Source of the DNA: Cryptomeria japonica
Taxonomy: Eukaryota > Streptophyta > Pinopsida > Cupressales > Cupressaceae
NCBI RefSeq assembly: GCF_030272615.1
Contig: NC_081413.1
Coordinates: 16,128,285 to 16,192,284 of the forward strand
Direction: 5' to 3'
DNA: 64,000 nt
In this document: positions 1 through 10,899 of the stretch, in pieces
Layout of the letters: the number at the start of each line of letters is the position of its first letter
Position numbering within the stretch: the stretch's first letter is position 1
Notes under the pieces: model-generated
The model's database searches: none
What the model was told of the DNA's origin: nothing
What the model saw: the letters and a program-made list of their open reading frames with translations, nothing else
Made by a program: the position numbers and the translations under genes

Positions 1-72
1 GAAATGTATTATGATTAAACATGTATATGTAGATATTGATAAATGCACTTAATTTATTTGTTCTATATACAG

Positions 73-972
73 AAACATATGGGGTTTATGGAATTAATGA
101 ATGCACCTGATGTTGATGAGGTTCAACAGAGGGAAGAGGTGACATCTTCATATTCACTTTGGATTGCATTCTTGCTTGTTCAAAATAACTAAATCCTTTT
201 ATGTCTATATCATATGTTATCATTTTTCATATAGGAAATGGTAATAGCTGCATCAGATTCGACAAGGCCTCCTAAGGTTATAGGAGAACTATACGAGGCT
301 TCAGTGTGCATTTTTTCTACATATATTAAAAATATTTGTTTTATCTAGTTTGTCAACAACTTTGGGTTATTAACTTGTATGATTGTCTTTAAACTATTAC
401 AGCCCCTTGCAAACTTCCTACTATTATTCTACCATTCCATTTCAATAGAAGTCCTACACATATATTATGGGATCCAACACGACCAAGGCAAAAGGTATGT
501 CTGTCTTAGATCAACTCCTTTTCACTAAGTGCACAACGGAGTTGAAACCATCTAGTTAACTCCTTTTGGATCACTTACCATGGATATAGGAAATGGTCAT
601 AATTGATTCATCTGTGACTTTGCCTTCTACGACCACAACACATCCATCTGAGGCTCCGGTATGCTTTAGTTTTTTAGTCTATTCATTTTTAGTTATTATG
701 TGTTATTTGACATATATGTCATTAACATGTATTAATATTGTTTTACTAGTTACAGCCTCTTGCAGGACATCCCATGGATCCTCAGCCTCACCGAATTGTA
801 GAAGACAAAGATGAGGTAATCAACATTTCAACTTCAAACAATTTAGAGTTCAGTATTTACTTATTTTGATGTTATATTGAGAAAATATACCTGATTAGAC
901 ATTTGAATTGTCCTTTTGCAGCCACGTATTGCTTCGAAGAGGCTCGATTTTGATGATTCGCCACAGTCATAG
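73..972 (+). CDS. 3' exons of an unrecognised spliced plant gene (partial)
   Basis: Six exon-like blocks with GT-AG borders read toward a TAG stop at 970-972: 73-138, 235-303, 413-494, 590-658, 756-815 and 922-972. The blocks at 73, 235, 590, 756 and 922 start and end in phase 0. The last two join as RIVEDKDE then PRIASKRLDFDDSPQS-stop. The acceptors at 755 (ttacag) and 921 (ttttgcag) and the donor at 816 (gtaatc) are good. Blocks 235-303 and 590-658 are both exactly 69 bp and begin EMVI, and 413-494 resembles 756-815 (both start PLA), so an exon-intron-exon module has been duplicated. The 413-494 copy is 82 bp and breaks the frame, so it is decayed or not used. The product is hydrophilic and has no domain I recognise. 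It could be the tail of a host gene or of a transposon gene. The 5' part lies outside the window. Confidence 0.45.
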
Positions 973-1590
973 ATATGGATAGAGACATATAGTTATAGTT
1001 GTAGTCATTGAAGGGCCAATTTTTTATATATTCAACATTTGTATATGTATATATCGACTTTGAAAAACATGGCACATGCCACATTTTTGTAACTATTATT
1101 GATTTGGCATCTATGCCATTTTTTGATATATGTACATGATTATTGTTCATTTTGATATATATGTACATGATTATTGTTCATTTTGATATATATGAAACTT
1201 GATATTTGATCCAATTTGTTCATTGATATATATGAAACATGATATTCCTAAAACTTAGTTATTTGCTATTGAAATGTTATCAAATTTGTTAGTTGTGTAT
1301 ATGTCTTGAAATGTGATCCAACTTGTTCATTACTTGTAACTCATATGGCGTATACTTTTAAACTATCTATTGCTCATATTGTGTATACCCAAGTACTGAT
1401 ACTAGTAATGTTGATATTCTGTATTTTGATTGAGTGAATTTTCTTTGAGTCCATGCGTGAAGAGAGTGGAGTGAAGTTGTTATTTCATAAACTCGTGCTT
1501 ATGGAGTGAAGTTCATCATTTCAAGAACCAATTAAGACATTTCATGCTTATGGAGTGAAGTTCATCATTTCATCACCTATAAAAGAAGAG
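973..1590. other. non-coding spacer
   Basis: AT-rich DNA with no credible coding region. A 28-bp sequence beginning tgcttatggagtgaag occurs at 1496-1523 and again at 1545-1572. Short runs of gatatatatgaa recur near 1160-1240. This is probably the 3' flank of the preceding gene. Confidence 0.6.
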
Positions 1591-3930
1591 TTGAAGCCTT
1601 CTGGACAATCTATTTGAACCTATGGGGTCATGTTGTCTCGCTCCCCAAGGCATCCGATCGTTACGAGCCATCTCGTAGCGACGTTTTCCCTTGAGCACTC
1701 AAAGCGAAAAAAATGGTCAAACTTTAACGTAGCCTAACTCGGAGACCGTGGCACTTATGGATGATCTGTTTGAACCTATGGGGTCATTTTATTGCTGCCT
1801 ACAAAATCCTATCTCAGTTTTGGGCAACTTGATTCCATTTTCTTATGGTGAGATTTTTTCTGTTGCATCAAAAACCGTCAAAAGTTATAAGTGAGAGGTG
1901 GCAAAATAGTGCATCTTTCATTCTGCTTGTCGTGGGAACAAACCATCAGTGCAAGCACATCTGGGTGATTGGGTTTAAGCTAGGTGTTCCCTTGTATCAC
2001 TCCCCAAGGCATCCGATCATTACGAGCCACCTCGTAGTGACGTTGTCCCTTGAGCGCTCAAAGTGAAAAAAACGGTCAAACTTTGACATAGCGTAACTCA
2101 GAGACCGTGGAACTTATGGACAATCCGTTTGAACCTATGGGGTCATATTATTTCTTCCTAAAAAATCCTATCTCGGTTTTGGGAAACTGGATTCCATTTT
2201 CTTATGGTGAGATTTTTCTGTTGCATCAAAAACCGTCAAAAGCTGTCAGTGAGAGGTGGCAAAATAGTGCATCTTTCGTTCTGCTTGTCATGGGAATGAA
2301 CTATCAGTGTGAGTGCATCTGGGTGGCTAGGTTTACACTAGGTGTGCCCTTGTCTCTCTCCCCAAGGCATCCGATCGTTACGAGCCACCTCGTAGCGACG
2401 TTTTCCCTTGAGTGCTCAAAGCGAAAAAAATGATCAAACTTTGATGTAGCGTAACTCAGAGACCGTGGCACTTATGGACAATCCTTTTGAACCTATGGGG
2501 TCATGTTATTGCTACCTACAAAATTCTATCTCGGATTCAGGAAACTCGATTCCATTTTCTTATGGTGAGATTTTTTATGTCGCATCAAAAACTGTCAGTG
2601 AGAGGTGGCAAAATAGTGCATCTTGCGTTTTGCTTGTCGTGGGAAAAAAATGTCAGCGGGAGCACATCCAAGTAGTTTGGTTTACGTTATGTGTGCCCTC
2701 GTCTCACTCCCCAAGGCATCCGATCATTACGAGCCACCTCGTAGCGATGTTTTCCCTTGAGCGCTCAAAGCGAAAAAAATGGTCAAACTTTGATGTAGCA
2801 TAACTCAGAGACCGTGGAACTTATGGATGATCTGTTTGAACCTATGGGGTCATGTTATCGCTGCCTACAAAATCCTATCTCATTTTTGGTCAACTCAATT
2901 CCATTTTCTTGTGGTGAGATTTTTTTTGTCGCATCAAAAACCATCAGTGAGAGGTGGCAAAATAGTGCATCTTTCATTTTGCTTGTCGTGGGAATGAACC
3001 ATCAGTGCAAGTGCATCTGAGTGTTCAGGTTTACTCTAGGTGTGCCCTTTTCTTTCTCCCCAAGGCGTCCGATCGTTACGAGCCACCTCGTAGCGATGTT
3101 TTCCCTTGAGCGCTCAAAGTGGAAAAAATGATCAAACTTTGACGTAGCCTAACTCAGAGACCGTGGCACTTATGGATGATCCATTTGAACCTATGGGGTT
3201 GTGTTATCACTTCCTACAAAATCCTATCTTGGTTTGGGCAACTCGATTTCGTTTTCTTGTGGTGAGAATTTTTCTGTCGCATCAAAAACCGTCAATGAGA
3301 GGTGGCAAAATAGTGCATCTTTCGTTCTGCTTGTCGTGGGAATGAACCATCATTGTGAGTGCATCTAGGTGGTTGGGTTTATGCTAGGTGTTCCCTTGTC
3401 TTTCTCCCCAAGGCATTTGATCATTACAAGTCACCTCGTAGCGACATTTTCCCTTGAGCGCTCAAAGCAGAAAAAATGGTCAAACTTTGACATTGCCTAA
3501 CTCGGAGACCGTGGCACTTATGGACAATCCGTTTGAACCTATGGGGTCATGCTATCACTGCCTACAAAATTGTATCTCAGTTTTAGGCAACTCCATTTCA
3601 TTTTCTTGTGGTGAGATTTTTTCTGTCGTATCAAAAACTGTCAGTGAGAGGTGGCAAAATAGTGCATCTTTCGTTCTGCTTGTTGTGGGAACGAACCGTC
3701 AGGGTCAGCACATCCAGGTGGCCGTGTTTATGCTAGGTGTACCCTTGTCTTGCTCCCCAAGATGTTCGATCATTACGAGCCACCTCGAGCGACGTTTTCC
3801 CTTGAGCGCTCAAAGCGAAAAAAATGGTCAAACTTTGACGTAGCGTAACTCAAAGACCATGGCACTTATGGACGATCTGTTTGAACCTATGGGGTCGTGT
3901 TGTCACTGCCTACCAAAATCTTATCTCAGA
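1590..3930 (+). repeat. satellite array, about seven units of 348-359 bp
   Basis: The landmark gagaccgtgg (or a one-base variant) recurs at 1742, 2101, 2459, 2808, 3157, 3505 and 3853, giving periods of 359, 358, 349, 349, 348 and 348. The first unit (about 1590-1741) has lost roughly 200 bp between gtcatgttg and tctcgctcccc. Every unit carries a CpG-rich block with gatcgttacgagccacct and then the palindrome ttgagcgctcaa, followed by aaaaaaatggtcaaactttg. One frame is open over much of each unit (MDNPFEPMGSCY and ERWQNSASF recur), but units end in stops at the same place, so I read this as satellite DNA rather than a repeat protein. The family is not one I can name. Confidence 0.9.
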
Positions 3931-4059
3931 TTCAGACTATTTGTACTAGCCCTTCAAATCAGGTAATTCAATAATAACTCAAAACTTTCCCAAAACACTA
4001 GGAAAAAAATTGCATATTCATATTGAAAATTTGCAAATCAGCCCCATGGACACTTTCAT

Positions 4060-4310
4060 ATATAAAATTTGGCATCTTATATAAACTATCAAGCTCATTA
4101 CTATTTATATTTACAAAATTTTGCATCTAAATATGCAAATTACATCTCATTGTTGTTTTTTTATACAAAACTTAGCATCTAGATATGCACATTACAACTC
4201 GTTGTTGTTTTTTTATACAAAATTTAGCATCTAGATATGCACATTACAACTCATTGATGTTTTTATATACAAAATTTGGCATCTACATATTCACATTATA
4301 GCTCATATGC
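4060..4310. repeat. 52-bp tandem repeat, about 4.5 copies
   Basis: The string (a/t/g)gcatctagatatgcac recurs at 4122, 4174, 4226 and 4278, exactly 52 bp apart, each preceded by tatacaaaat and followed by acattacaactcattg. The array lies 130-380 bp downstream of the stop of the minus-strand transposase-like gene, so it may be a subterminal repeat of that element. Confidence 0.8.
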
Positions 4311-4439
4311 ATATTACAGCTCATATGCATGTAGAGCACATCCAAAAAAGAAAAGTTACAACGTTTCGCAAAAGATATATACAAAATTGTCAAAATTATT
4401 CTACCATATTGTAGAATTATTCTTCTAGATGGCCCAAAA

Positions 4440-7400
4440 TCAATCAAGTGAACCTTCTAGATCAGCTCTAACCCTTAGTGTCTCAAGTATTGCCTCATGG
4501 CCTGATTCACGAACTTTCCACAAATCCTTGTTAAGAGGTCTACCACGATATTTAATCAAATGAATATTTGTTGCAACAAGAAGGTTTGAGTAATGAAGAA
4601 TATGTCTATGTGTCTCAAAGTCCTCAAACAACCAGGCATTATAATTTTTGATAGGGTACCTGCATTTTATAGAAGGATAATGCCAAAATCAATACAACAA
4701 CTACTAAATAAATGAGTTTAAGAGGTCTCAATACAACTCGACACAACAACGTGGTACCTTCTAAGCCATGTCCTTGTCACAACAACGGATCCTATTGGGT
4801 ACTCAATACCCTCTCCATCAACCACTGTAGAAGTCAATTTCTTTTTGGCCTCAATACAATGACACAAAAATTAATCTATTCCTTCTTCATTGTTCTCATC
4901 TGCAATAACTGCATATACATGACCTGCATTTAATAGAAGGATATAAGTTAATACCAAAATCAGCATAAGTTAATACTAATAAATTAAGCTTAAAATTGTA
5001 GCACATTGCAAGCTAAGTTACCTGGTTCAACTATGTCTGATACATGGTCAAAATCCACTGATGTTTCAATCTGGTTCATTTGTAGTTCTCTAGGAAGTTG
5101 ATATGTATCTAGGGTTTGCAAAGGTCTACAAGACCATTGGTAAACCCACTCTTTTGATTCACATTCATCCCAAAAAAAATGCATACATGAAGAGAAAAAG
5201 CATGCAATATGTCTAGTATAAATAACTAGTGATGTTGCATTTGAACTTCCAAATGAATGCATGTCACTTGATCCAGTAAGTGTACAACAATATAGATAGT
5301 TTTCAATGTTAGATTCACTTATTAACCAAAAATATCTAGAAACCATAGACTTATCTACATTACCTGGTCCCATCGTAGAGCTACACCATTGCACATTTGT
5401 TTTTGCATCTATTAACATTGCACCACCTTCATACTTCAATTCCTCTCTGGTAAGAGCTCTTTTCACACATGCTCCCGCACCATCATGCTCTCCCTTTCCA
5501 TGCCCTACCTCAATGAATTTCCAAAAATGTTGCACACCACTTGTCACATGCATCCTAGTCAACCAGTAGAACATCCTTGCATTATTGAATTGTGCGGTGC
5601 AATTGTCCGACCATATTAAGTGTTGGTTGTATCTTATATCTCTTTCCCTTAAACTATCATAGAAGACTGTAAAGCATCCTTGCACAAACTCTGAGGAATG
5701 TGTACGATCATCACTGATATAGAAGTGAAATTCTCTTATAACCTTTCTGTCCTCCTCGGTGCTATCATGTGCATGCATGAATGCTATGTGTACAAAAATT
5801 GTAACTTGTGTAGAGTGGTAATACATAGATTGTACTTATTTTGTGGCTTTAGTGTATAATTCTCAGCAAAATCAATGACAGAGACAATAGTGCCAAGGGG
5901 GAAAGTGTCCTTACACAACTTGAATTTCTCATCTAACCATCTAGCTCTATGTGTGTGACCTATGTACTCATATACTAGTTTCTCTTGAAACATCTTCATA
6001 AAATCAGCTATGCATATATCCCTTTTCACTAACTCACACCTCTTTAATTCTTTTCCATCTTTAACACTATATGTTACTGACTTATATTTTCCAATAGAAA
6101 CTAGTTCCTTACCAATTTCATGTGTGCTATCTAGATGTAGGCATTTATGCAACTGTTGCAAACCACCACATGTAGGACAAAAACCTCTCAAACACATCAT
6201 CTTATAATAAATGCACCCATCATCTCGTCTACATAGTACACTTGAAATAAATTCTCTCGGTGACTTAGGAGGTGCTTGTAGACCACATTCCTGCAAAACA
6301 TTGTTAGTGTGCAAAGTACAACAGATATAGCGATAAATATCATAATGTATGGAAAATTCAACATGGACCCTACAACAACATGTAGTACGTGCATGATTAA
6401 TCTTAACATAAAATTGTTTTGTCATCTCAAAAAATCTTTGACTAATTTTAATCTGAGGAAAGCTTTGAAGAAACCTTTCATAAAATTGTGTTTGAGTTGT
6501 ATCTAAATAGTGTTTTGGATGTGGCTCACAATTACTAATTCCAATTCACCTTCTAACAACATCTCTTTGGTTGGGTGAAACCCTTGTGTTGTCATGCCAA
6601 AATCTCTCAATTAACGTTCTTAGTGCATCATCAACAACCTTGTCCTTGCGTGGGAGTCTACCGGAGAATTCCCAAAGAGAATTATTGTTAGGATCCTCAA
6701 TTTTCTCTCGCCTCTCTAAGGCACAGTGTAATGTGGTTCTACTTATCCTTAATGACTTGCTTGTTTTGCTTATTAAATGAGATTTTTTCATTTCCTTTCC
6801 CATTATGGTTGATGTGAGGACACAATGAGTAACATTAGCATCTTTAGTGCGTGATTTTGAACCAATGGCTTGGTATGCATCAAAAAGATTTCTCACAATG
6901 GTTCTTTCACTATTATTTTCGAATGTTCTTAACCCCAAAATTTTCATTGTCTATCTAAATTTCAGATTTTTAATCATTTCAACAACTAATTGGCATCTTC
7001 CACTTTGATTTAAGTTTTCAAAATAGTTATTCCAAATTCTTCTAACCGTTCTTCTACAAGTTATTTCAAAAATTTTATCATGCATTGGCTTCACGATATT
7101 TTCATCAATATCTATTAGGAACTTTGGTTTTCTACGAATTATTCTAAGAGGTGTTAAGATTGGTGCATTATGTGCATTGATCACATCAAATTCAAATGGT
7201 AAATCTTCTTCAATTTCATTAACATGTGCATTCACCGAATCATTTTCAAATGGTCTATGTTCATTGAATTCATTAGGTGCATTCATCATATGTATTTGAA
7301 TTGGTGTATTAATCATATCAATTTCAATTGTTGAAAGTTCATCACTTTCATTAGGCGCATTAGATGAAGTACCTTCATGTAATCTCTTCATACGGTCCCT

Positions 7401-7457
7401 TTGTCTTTCCTTTGCTGCCTCTCTTTGTTCATTTGTTCCTCTCTTATTCTTTCCCAT
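4440..7457 (-). pseudogene. DDE-type transposase-like gene, three exons, inactivated
   Basis: Read on the minus strand from the ATG at 7457 (MGKNKRGTNEQREAAKERQR). Exon 1 is 7457-5032, exon 2 is 4923-4758 and exon 3 is 4659-4440. The junctions have good splice sites (ccag/gtaact, tgcag/GTCATG, agaag/gtacc, tgcag/GTACCC) and keep phase. Visible in order: a basic N-terminus; HPKHYLDTTQTQ; QRFFEMTK then a CCCRVHVEF cysteine block; a CLRGFCPTCGG knuckle near 6190; VIDFAENY near 5870 (probable first catalytic Asp); IWSDNCTAQF near 5600 (probable second Asp); then GHGKGEHDGAGACVKR. The last exons give IEYPIGSVVVTRTW and end LRVRADLEGSLD-stop. The copy is dead: TAG at 6951-6953, TGA just after DVVRR near 6546, a one-base deletion near 5833 and TAA in exon 2. 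The motif set fits a DDE-superfamily transposase. I cannot name the superfamily. Confidence 0.7.
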
Positions 7458-7506
7458 TGTCCTACACATAACATCATGATGACAATCCACAATCAAATAG
7501 CAAAAA

Positions 7507-7670
7507 AACAACAAATGATCATCATTTTGTTATAATCTAAAGTAACAATAATAAAATAACTTTAAAAAAAACCAAAATACAAGACAAATAAATCATAATC
7601 AAAGCAAAAAAACAACAAATGATCAATGATTTTGTTATTATCTAAAGTAACAATTATAAAATAACTTAAA
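7507..7670. repeat. direct repeat, about 60 bp, 104 bp apart
   Basis: The sequence aacaacaaatgatcat begins at 7507 and a close copy begins at 7611. Both continue through ttttgtta and tctaaagtaacaat to aataactt. It lies just upstream of the transposase-like start codon. Confidence 0.7.
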
Positions 7671-7820
7671 AATCAATCATTCCAAAGCAAAAGTGACAAA
7701 AGAATATGAAAACCTGATTGTTACTGTCCCAAAAAATCATGTGCAAAAGCAGTGGGGCCTTCAAACAACTTGCAATGCTATTTTTTAGGCTGTTGGGACT
7801 AAAATATATAAAGATTTTCC

Positions 7821-7936
7821 CATAACCCGTACGAGTTATGGAAACCCTATATGTCAATGTTCATAATTTCTCATAACCCATACGGGTTATGTAGAACTAG
7901 AAGTTTTGGCCTTAGTTCTACTTGTACGGGCTATGT
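7821..7936. repeat. 18-20 bp palindromes, left cluster
   Basis: 7821-7840 and 7872-7891 are near-copies of the perfect palindrome CATAACCCGTACGGGTTATG, each with one mismatch, and 7921-7936 is a half-like copy. The second and third are followed by gtagaactag. Matching copies stand on the far side of the purine-rich array at 9953 and 10003. Confidence 0.8.
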
Positions 7937-7939
7937 AGA

Positions 7940-9525
7940 ACTAGGAAAAGGAGAGGGGGAGAGGGAGAGAGGGAGGGAGAGGGAGATAGGGAGAGGGAGA
8001 GAAGGAGAGGGGGAGGGAGAGAGGGAGATTGGGGAAAGGAGAGGGGGAGAGGGAGAGAGAGGGAGATTGGGAAAAGGAGATGGGGAGAGGGAGAGAGGGA
8101 GAGAAGAAAAGGGGGAGGGAGAGAGGGAGAGGGAGGGAGAGATTGGGAAAAGGAGAGGGGGAGGGAGAGGGAGAGAGAGGGAGATTGGGAAAATGAGAGA
8201 TTGGGGAAAGGAGAGGGAGAGAGAAGGAAAGGGGGAGGAAGAGAGGGAGATTGGGGAAAGGAGAGGGGGAGAGGGAGAGGGAGAGAGTGAGATTGGGAAA
8301 ATGAGAGGGGGTGAGGGAGAGGGAGAGAGAGGGAGATTGGGGAAAGGAGAGGGGGAGAGGGAGAGAAAGTGAGATTGGGAAAAGGAGAGGGGGACATGAA
8401 GAGAGGGAGGGAGAGAAGGAGAGGGGGAGGGAGAGAGGAAGGGAGAGGGAGAGGGAGAGAGAGGGAGATTGGGAAAAGGAGAGGGAGAGAGGGAGATAAG
8501 GAGAGGGGGAGGGAGAGAGGGAGATTGGGGAAAGGAGAGGGGGAGAGGGAGAGAGAGGGAGATTGGGAAAAGGAGAGGGGGAGAGGGAGAGAGGGAGATA
8601 GGGAGAAAAGGAGAGGGGGAGGGAGAGAGGGAGAGAGAGGGAGATTGGGAAAAGGAGAGGGAGAGAGGGAGAGAGGGAGATTGGGGAAACGAGAGGGGGA
8701 GAGGGAGAGAGAGGGAGATTGGGAAAAGGAGAGGGAGAGAGGGAGAGAGGGAGACAGTGAGAGAAGGAGAGGGGGAGGGAGAGAGGGAGAGGGAGAGAGA
8801 AAGATTGGGAAAAGGAGAGGGGGAGGGAGAGAGAGAGAGAGGGACATTGGGAAAAAGAGAGATTTGGGAAAGGAGAGGGAGAGAAGGAGAGAAGGAGAGG
8901 GGGAGGGAGAGAGAGAGAGAGGGAGAGAGAGGGAGATTGGGAAAAGGAGAGGGAGAGAGGGAGAGAGGGAGAGAAGGAGAGGGGGAGGGAGAGAGGGAGA
9001 TTGGGGAAAGGAGAGGGGGAGAGGGAGAGAGAGGGAGATTGGGAGAGAGGGAGAGAAGGAGAGGGGGAGGGAGAGAGGGAGATTGGGGAAAGGAGAGGGG
9101 GAGAGGGAGAGAGAGGGAGATTGGGAAAAGGAGATGGGGAGAGGGAGAGAGGGAGGGAGAGGGAGAGAGGTAGGGAGATTGGGAAAAGGAGAGGGGGAGA
9201 GAGAGAGGGAGAGAGAGGGAGATTGGGAAAAGGAGAGGGAGAGAAGGAGAGGGGAAGGGAGAGAGGGAGATTGGGGAAAGGAGAGTGGGAGAGGGAGAGA
9301 GAGGGAGATTTGGAAAAGGAGAGGGGGAGAGGGAGAGAGGAAGGGAGAGGGAGGGCATAGATGGGGAGAATATGATAAAGAGAGGGAGATGGAGAGAGAG
9401 AGTATAGGAGAGAGAGAGGGAGAGAAAGAGAGATTTAAGATAACAAAAGGGGGAGGGAGAGGGGGGAGAGGGAGAGGGAGGGGGAGAGAAAGAGAGAGAA
9501 GGGGGAGATGGTGAGAATAGGATAG
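7940..9525 (+). repeat. GA-rich (polypurine) minisatellite, about 1.6 kb
   Basis: Almost pure purine on the plus strand, made of gagagg / gagaga words interrupted by gagattggg(a)aaaggag, which recurs dozens of times at irregular 35-90 bp spacing. The few pyrimidines are nearly all the T pair in gattgg. Long open frames on both strands (Ser/Leu/Pro-rich on minus, Arg/Glu/Gly-rich on plus) are by-products of the composition. Such tracts can form triplex or slipped structures. The array interrupts what looks like the upstream part of the minus-strand transposon unit. Confidence 0.95.
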
Positions 9526-9529
9526 AATA

Positions 9530-9533
9530 ATGT

Positions 9534-9626
<93 letters not shown>
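9530..9626 (+). repeat. (GT)n followed by (GA)n microsatellite
   Basis: A GT run from about 9530 to 9557 passes directly into an uninterrupted GA run to about 9626. It marks the right edge of the purine-rich array. Degenerate GA continues to about 9790, then TA/CA-rich DNA to about 9900. Confidence 0.95.
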
Positions 9627-9628
<2 letters not shown>

Positions 9629-9952
9629 GAGGTAGAGAGAGAACAAGAAGGAGAAAAGGGTGAGAGAATCAAAAAATAGAGAAGTGTGAGGGGGAGAGAG
9701 ATGAGATAGAACTCAAGGAAGATAATTAGGGCTCAGAATAGACAAAGACGATGATGGGGGAAGTAAGATGAGAGAGAGAGAGGAAAAGAAGAGGTACATG
9801 CATGTATACAAACATATATACATATATCTATATAAATATATGTATATATAACTATAGATATGCATATATACATACATAAACACATATTATCTAGGTATGT
9901 CTATAACATGTGTAGTAAATGCTAAGTTTACAAGCATACATTATTATGTCTG

Positions 9953-10020
9953 CATAACCCGTACGGGTTATGAAGAACTGCGAATAGTAATTTTGGTTCT
10001 TCAAAACCCGTGCGGGTTTT
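9953..10020. repeat. 18-20 bp palindromes, right cluster
   Basis: 9953-9972 is the perfect palindrome CATAACCCGTACGGGTTATG, followed by aagaactg. 10003-10020 is aaaacccgtgcgggtttt. They mirror the copies at 7821-7936. Confidence 0.85.
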
Positions 10021-10880
10021 GGCTTGGTAAGAGGTTTGGAAAATGACCCTAAGGCTTGCAAGCCCATTTTCCCCCCTTTTTTGTTCCTTTACATGTTTTT
10101 TCATCCTCCACCATGATTTCTTGACTTCATCATCATCAGGTTTACAAATGATGAAGTGGGTATCTCTAAAATTACCACCATAATCTCACACATCTTCTTA
10201 GTTTTCTGACCATATAAATTTTTTAATTTTTGGACAACATTAGCATAGTAAACTTTAATTTTCTTTATCAGTGCCTTGACAATCCTCACAGACATATGTC
10301 TACCATTTTTTTAATAACTTTTGATATACTTGACCAAATTCAAAATAAATTATATATTATTGTTCTACACTAGATTCTATACATTTATTAAAAAAAAATT
10401 GCATTTTTGATTATTTTGATGCAAGTTATGCCCAACGCACGAACAGGTACCAAATTTTCAGGATGCGGTCACTTCCAAAAATAATAAAAAATAAAATACT
10501 TGACGAAAAATTACAAAAAAATACAAAAATTCTAGATCTCACTCTTACCTATCATCCTACCAAAGGGTCTTGCAAAATACTAAATATAACTATATATTTT
10601 GTGCAGTGCACGAAAACAGCTATGTTATATTTTTTTGAAAAAATCAGGAACAATTTTTCGTGCGTGAAAGGTTTGAACCTCTTAATATTATCCAATTTTT
10701 TAAAAAAATTAGTAGTTTAGAAACTAGATTCAAAGTACTACAATTCTTATTCTTTTTTCAACTCCTAGTTTTGAGTGCGTGACCTTCAAATAGCTCTTTG
10801 AAGTTCAGGTTTACCTATTTTCAGAAAAAAAAAAAAAAAAAAGTGGCCACTTATACCCCCCTTTTTGTTCACCATCTTGG
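10021..10880 (-). other. probable 5' leader or end of the minus-strand transposon unit
   Basis: No gene is visible in this AT-rich stretch. Read on the minus strand it starts near 10870 with ggggggtataagtggccac and a long T run, then aacttcaaagagctat, an order that resembles 62790-62880 at the right end of the window. I infer that both are 5' parts of related elements. A short stretch near 10100-10190 on minus (THFIICKPDDDEVKKSW) looks protein-like but is too short to call. Confidence 0.3.
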
Positions 10881-10899
10881 TGCACTTACCCATGCAAAC

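Noticed and set aside
2107-3843. Repeated ORF-like text (MDNPFEPMGSCY...) as a tandem repeat protein
   Set aside because: Each satellite unit ends in stops at the same place and unit lengths vary by non-multiples of three early in the array, so coding is unlikely.
7918-9672. Open frames of 584, 571, 381 and 234 codons on both strands
   Set aside because: They lie wholly in the GA-rich array. Freedom from stops follows from the purine/pyrimidine composition, and the Ser/Leu/Pro or Arg/Glu/Gly text has no domain.
3950-10880. Terminal inverted repeats for the minus-strand transposon unit
   Set aside because: The right-end sequence ccacttataccccccc-like text near 10850 has no inverted partner near 3950, so no element ends were called.
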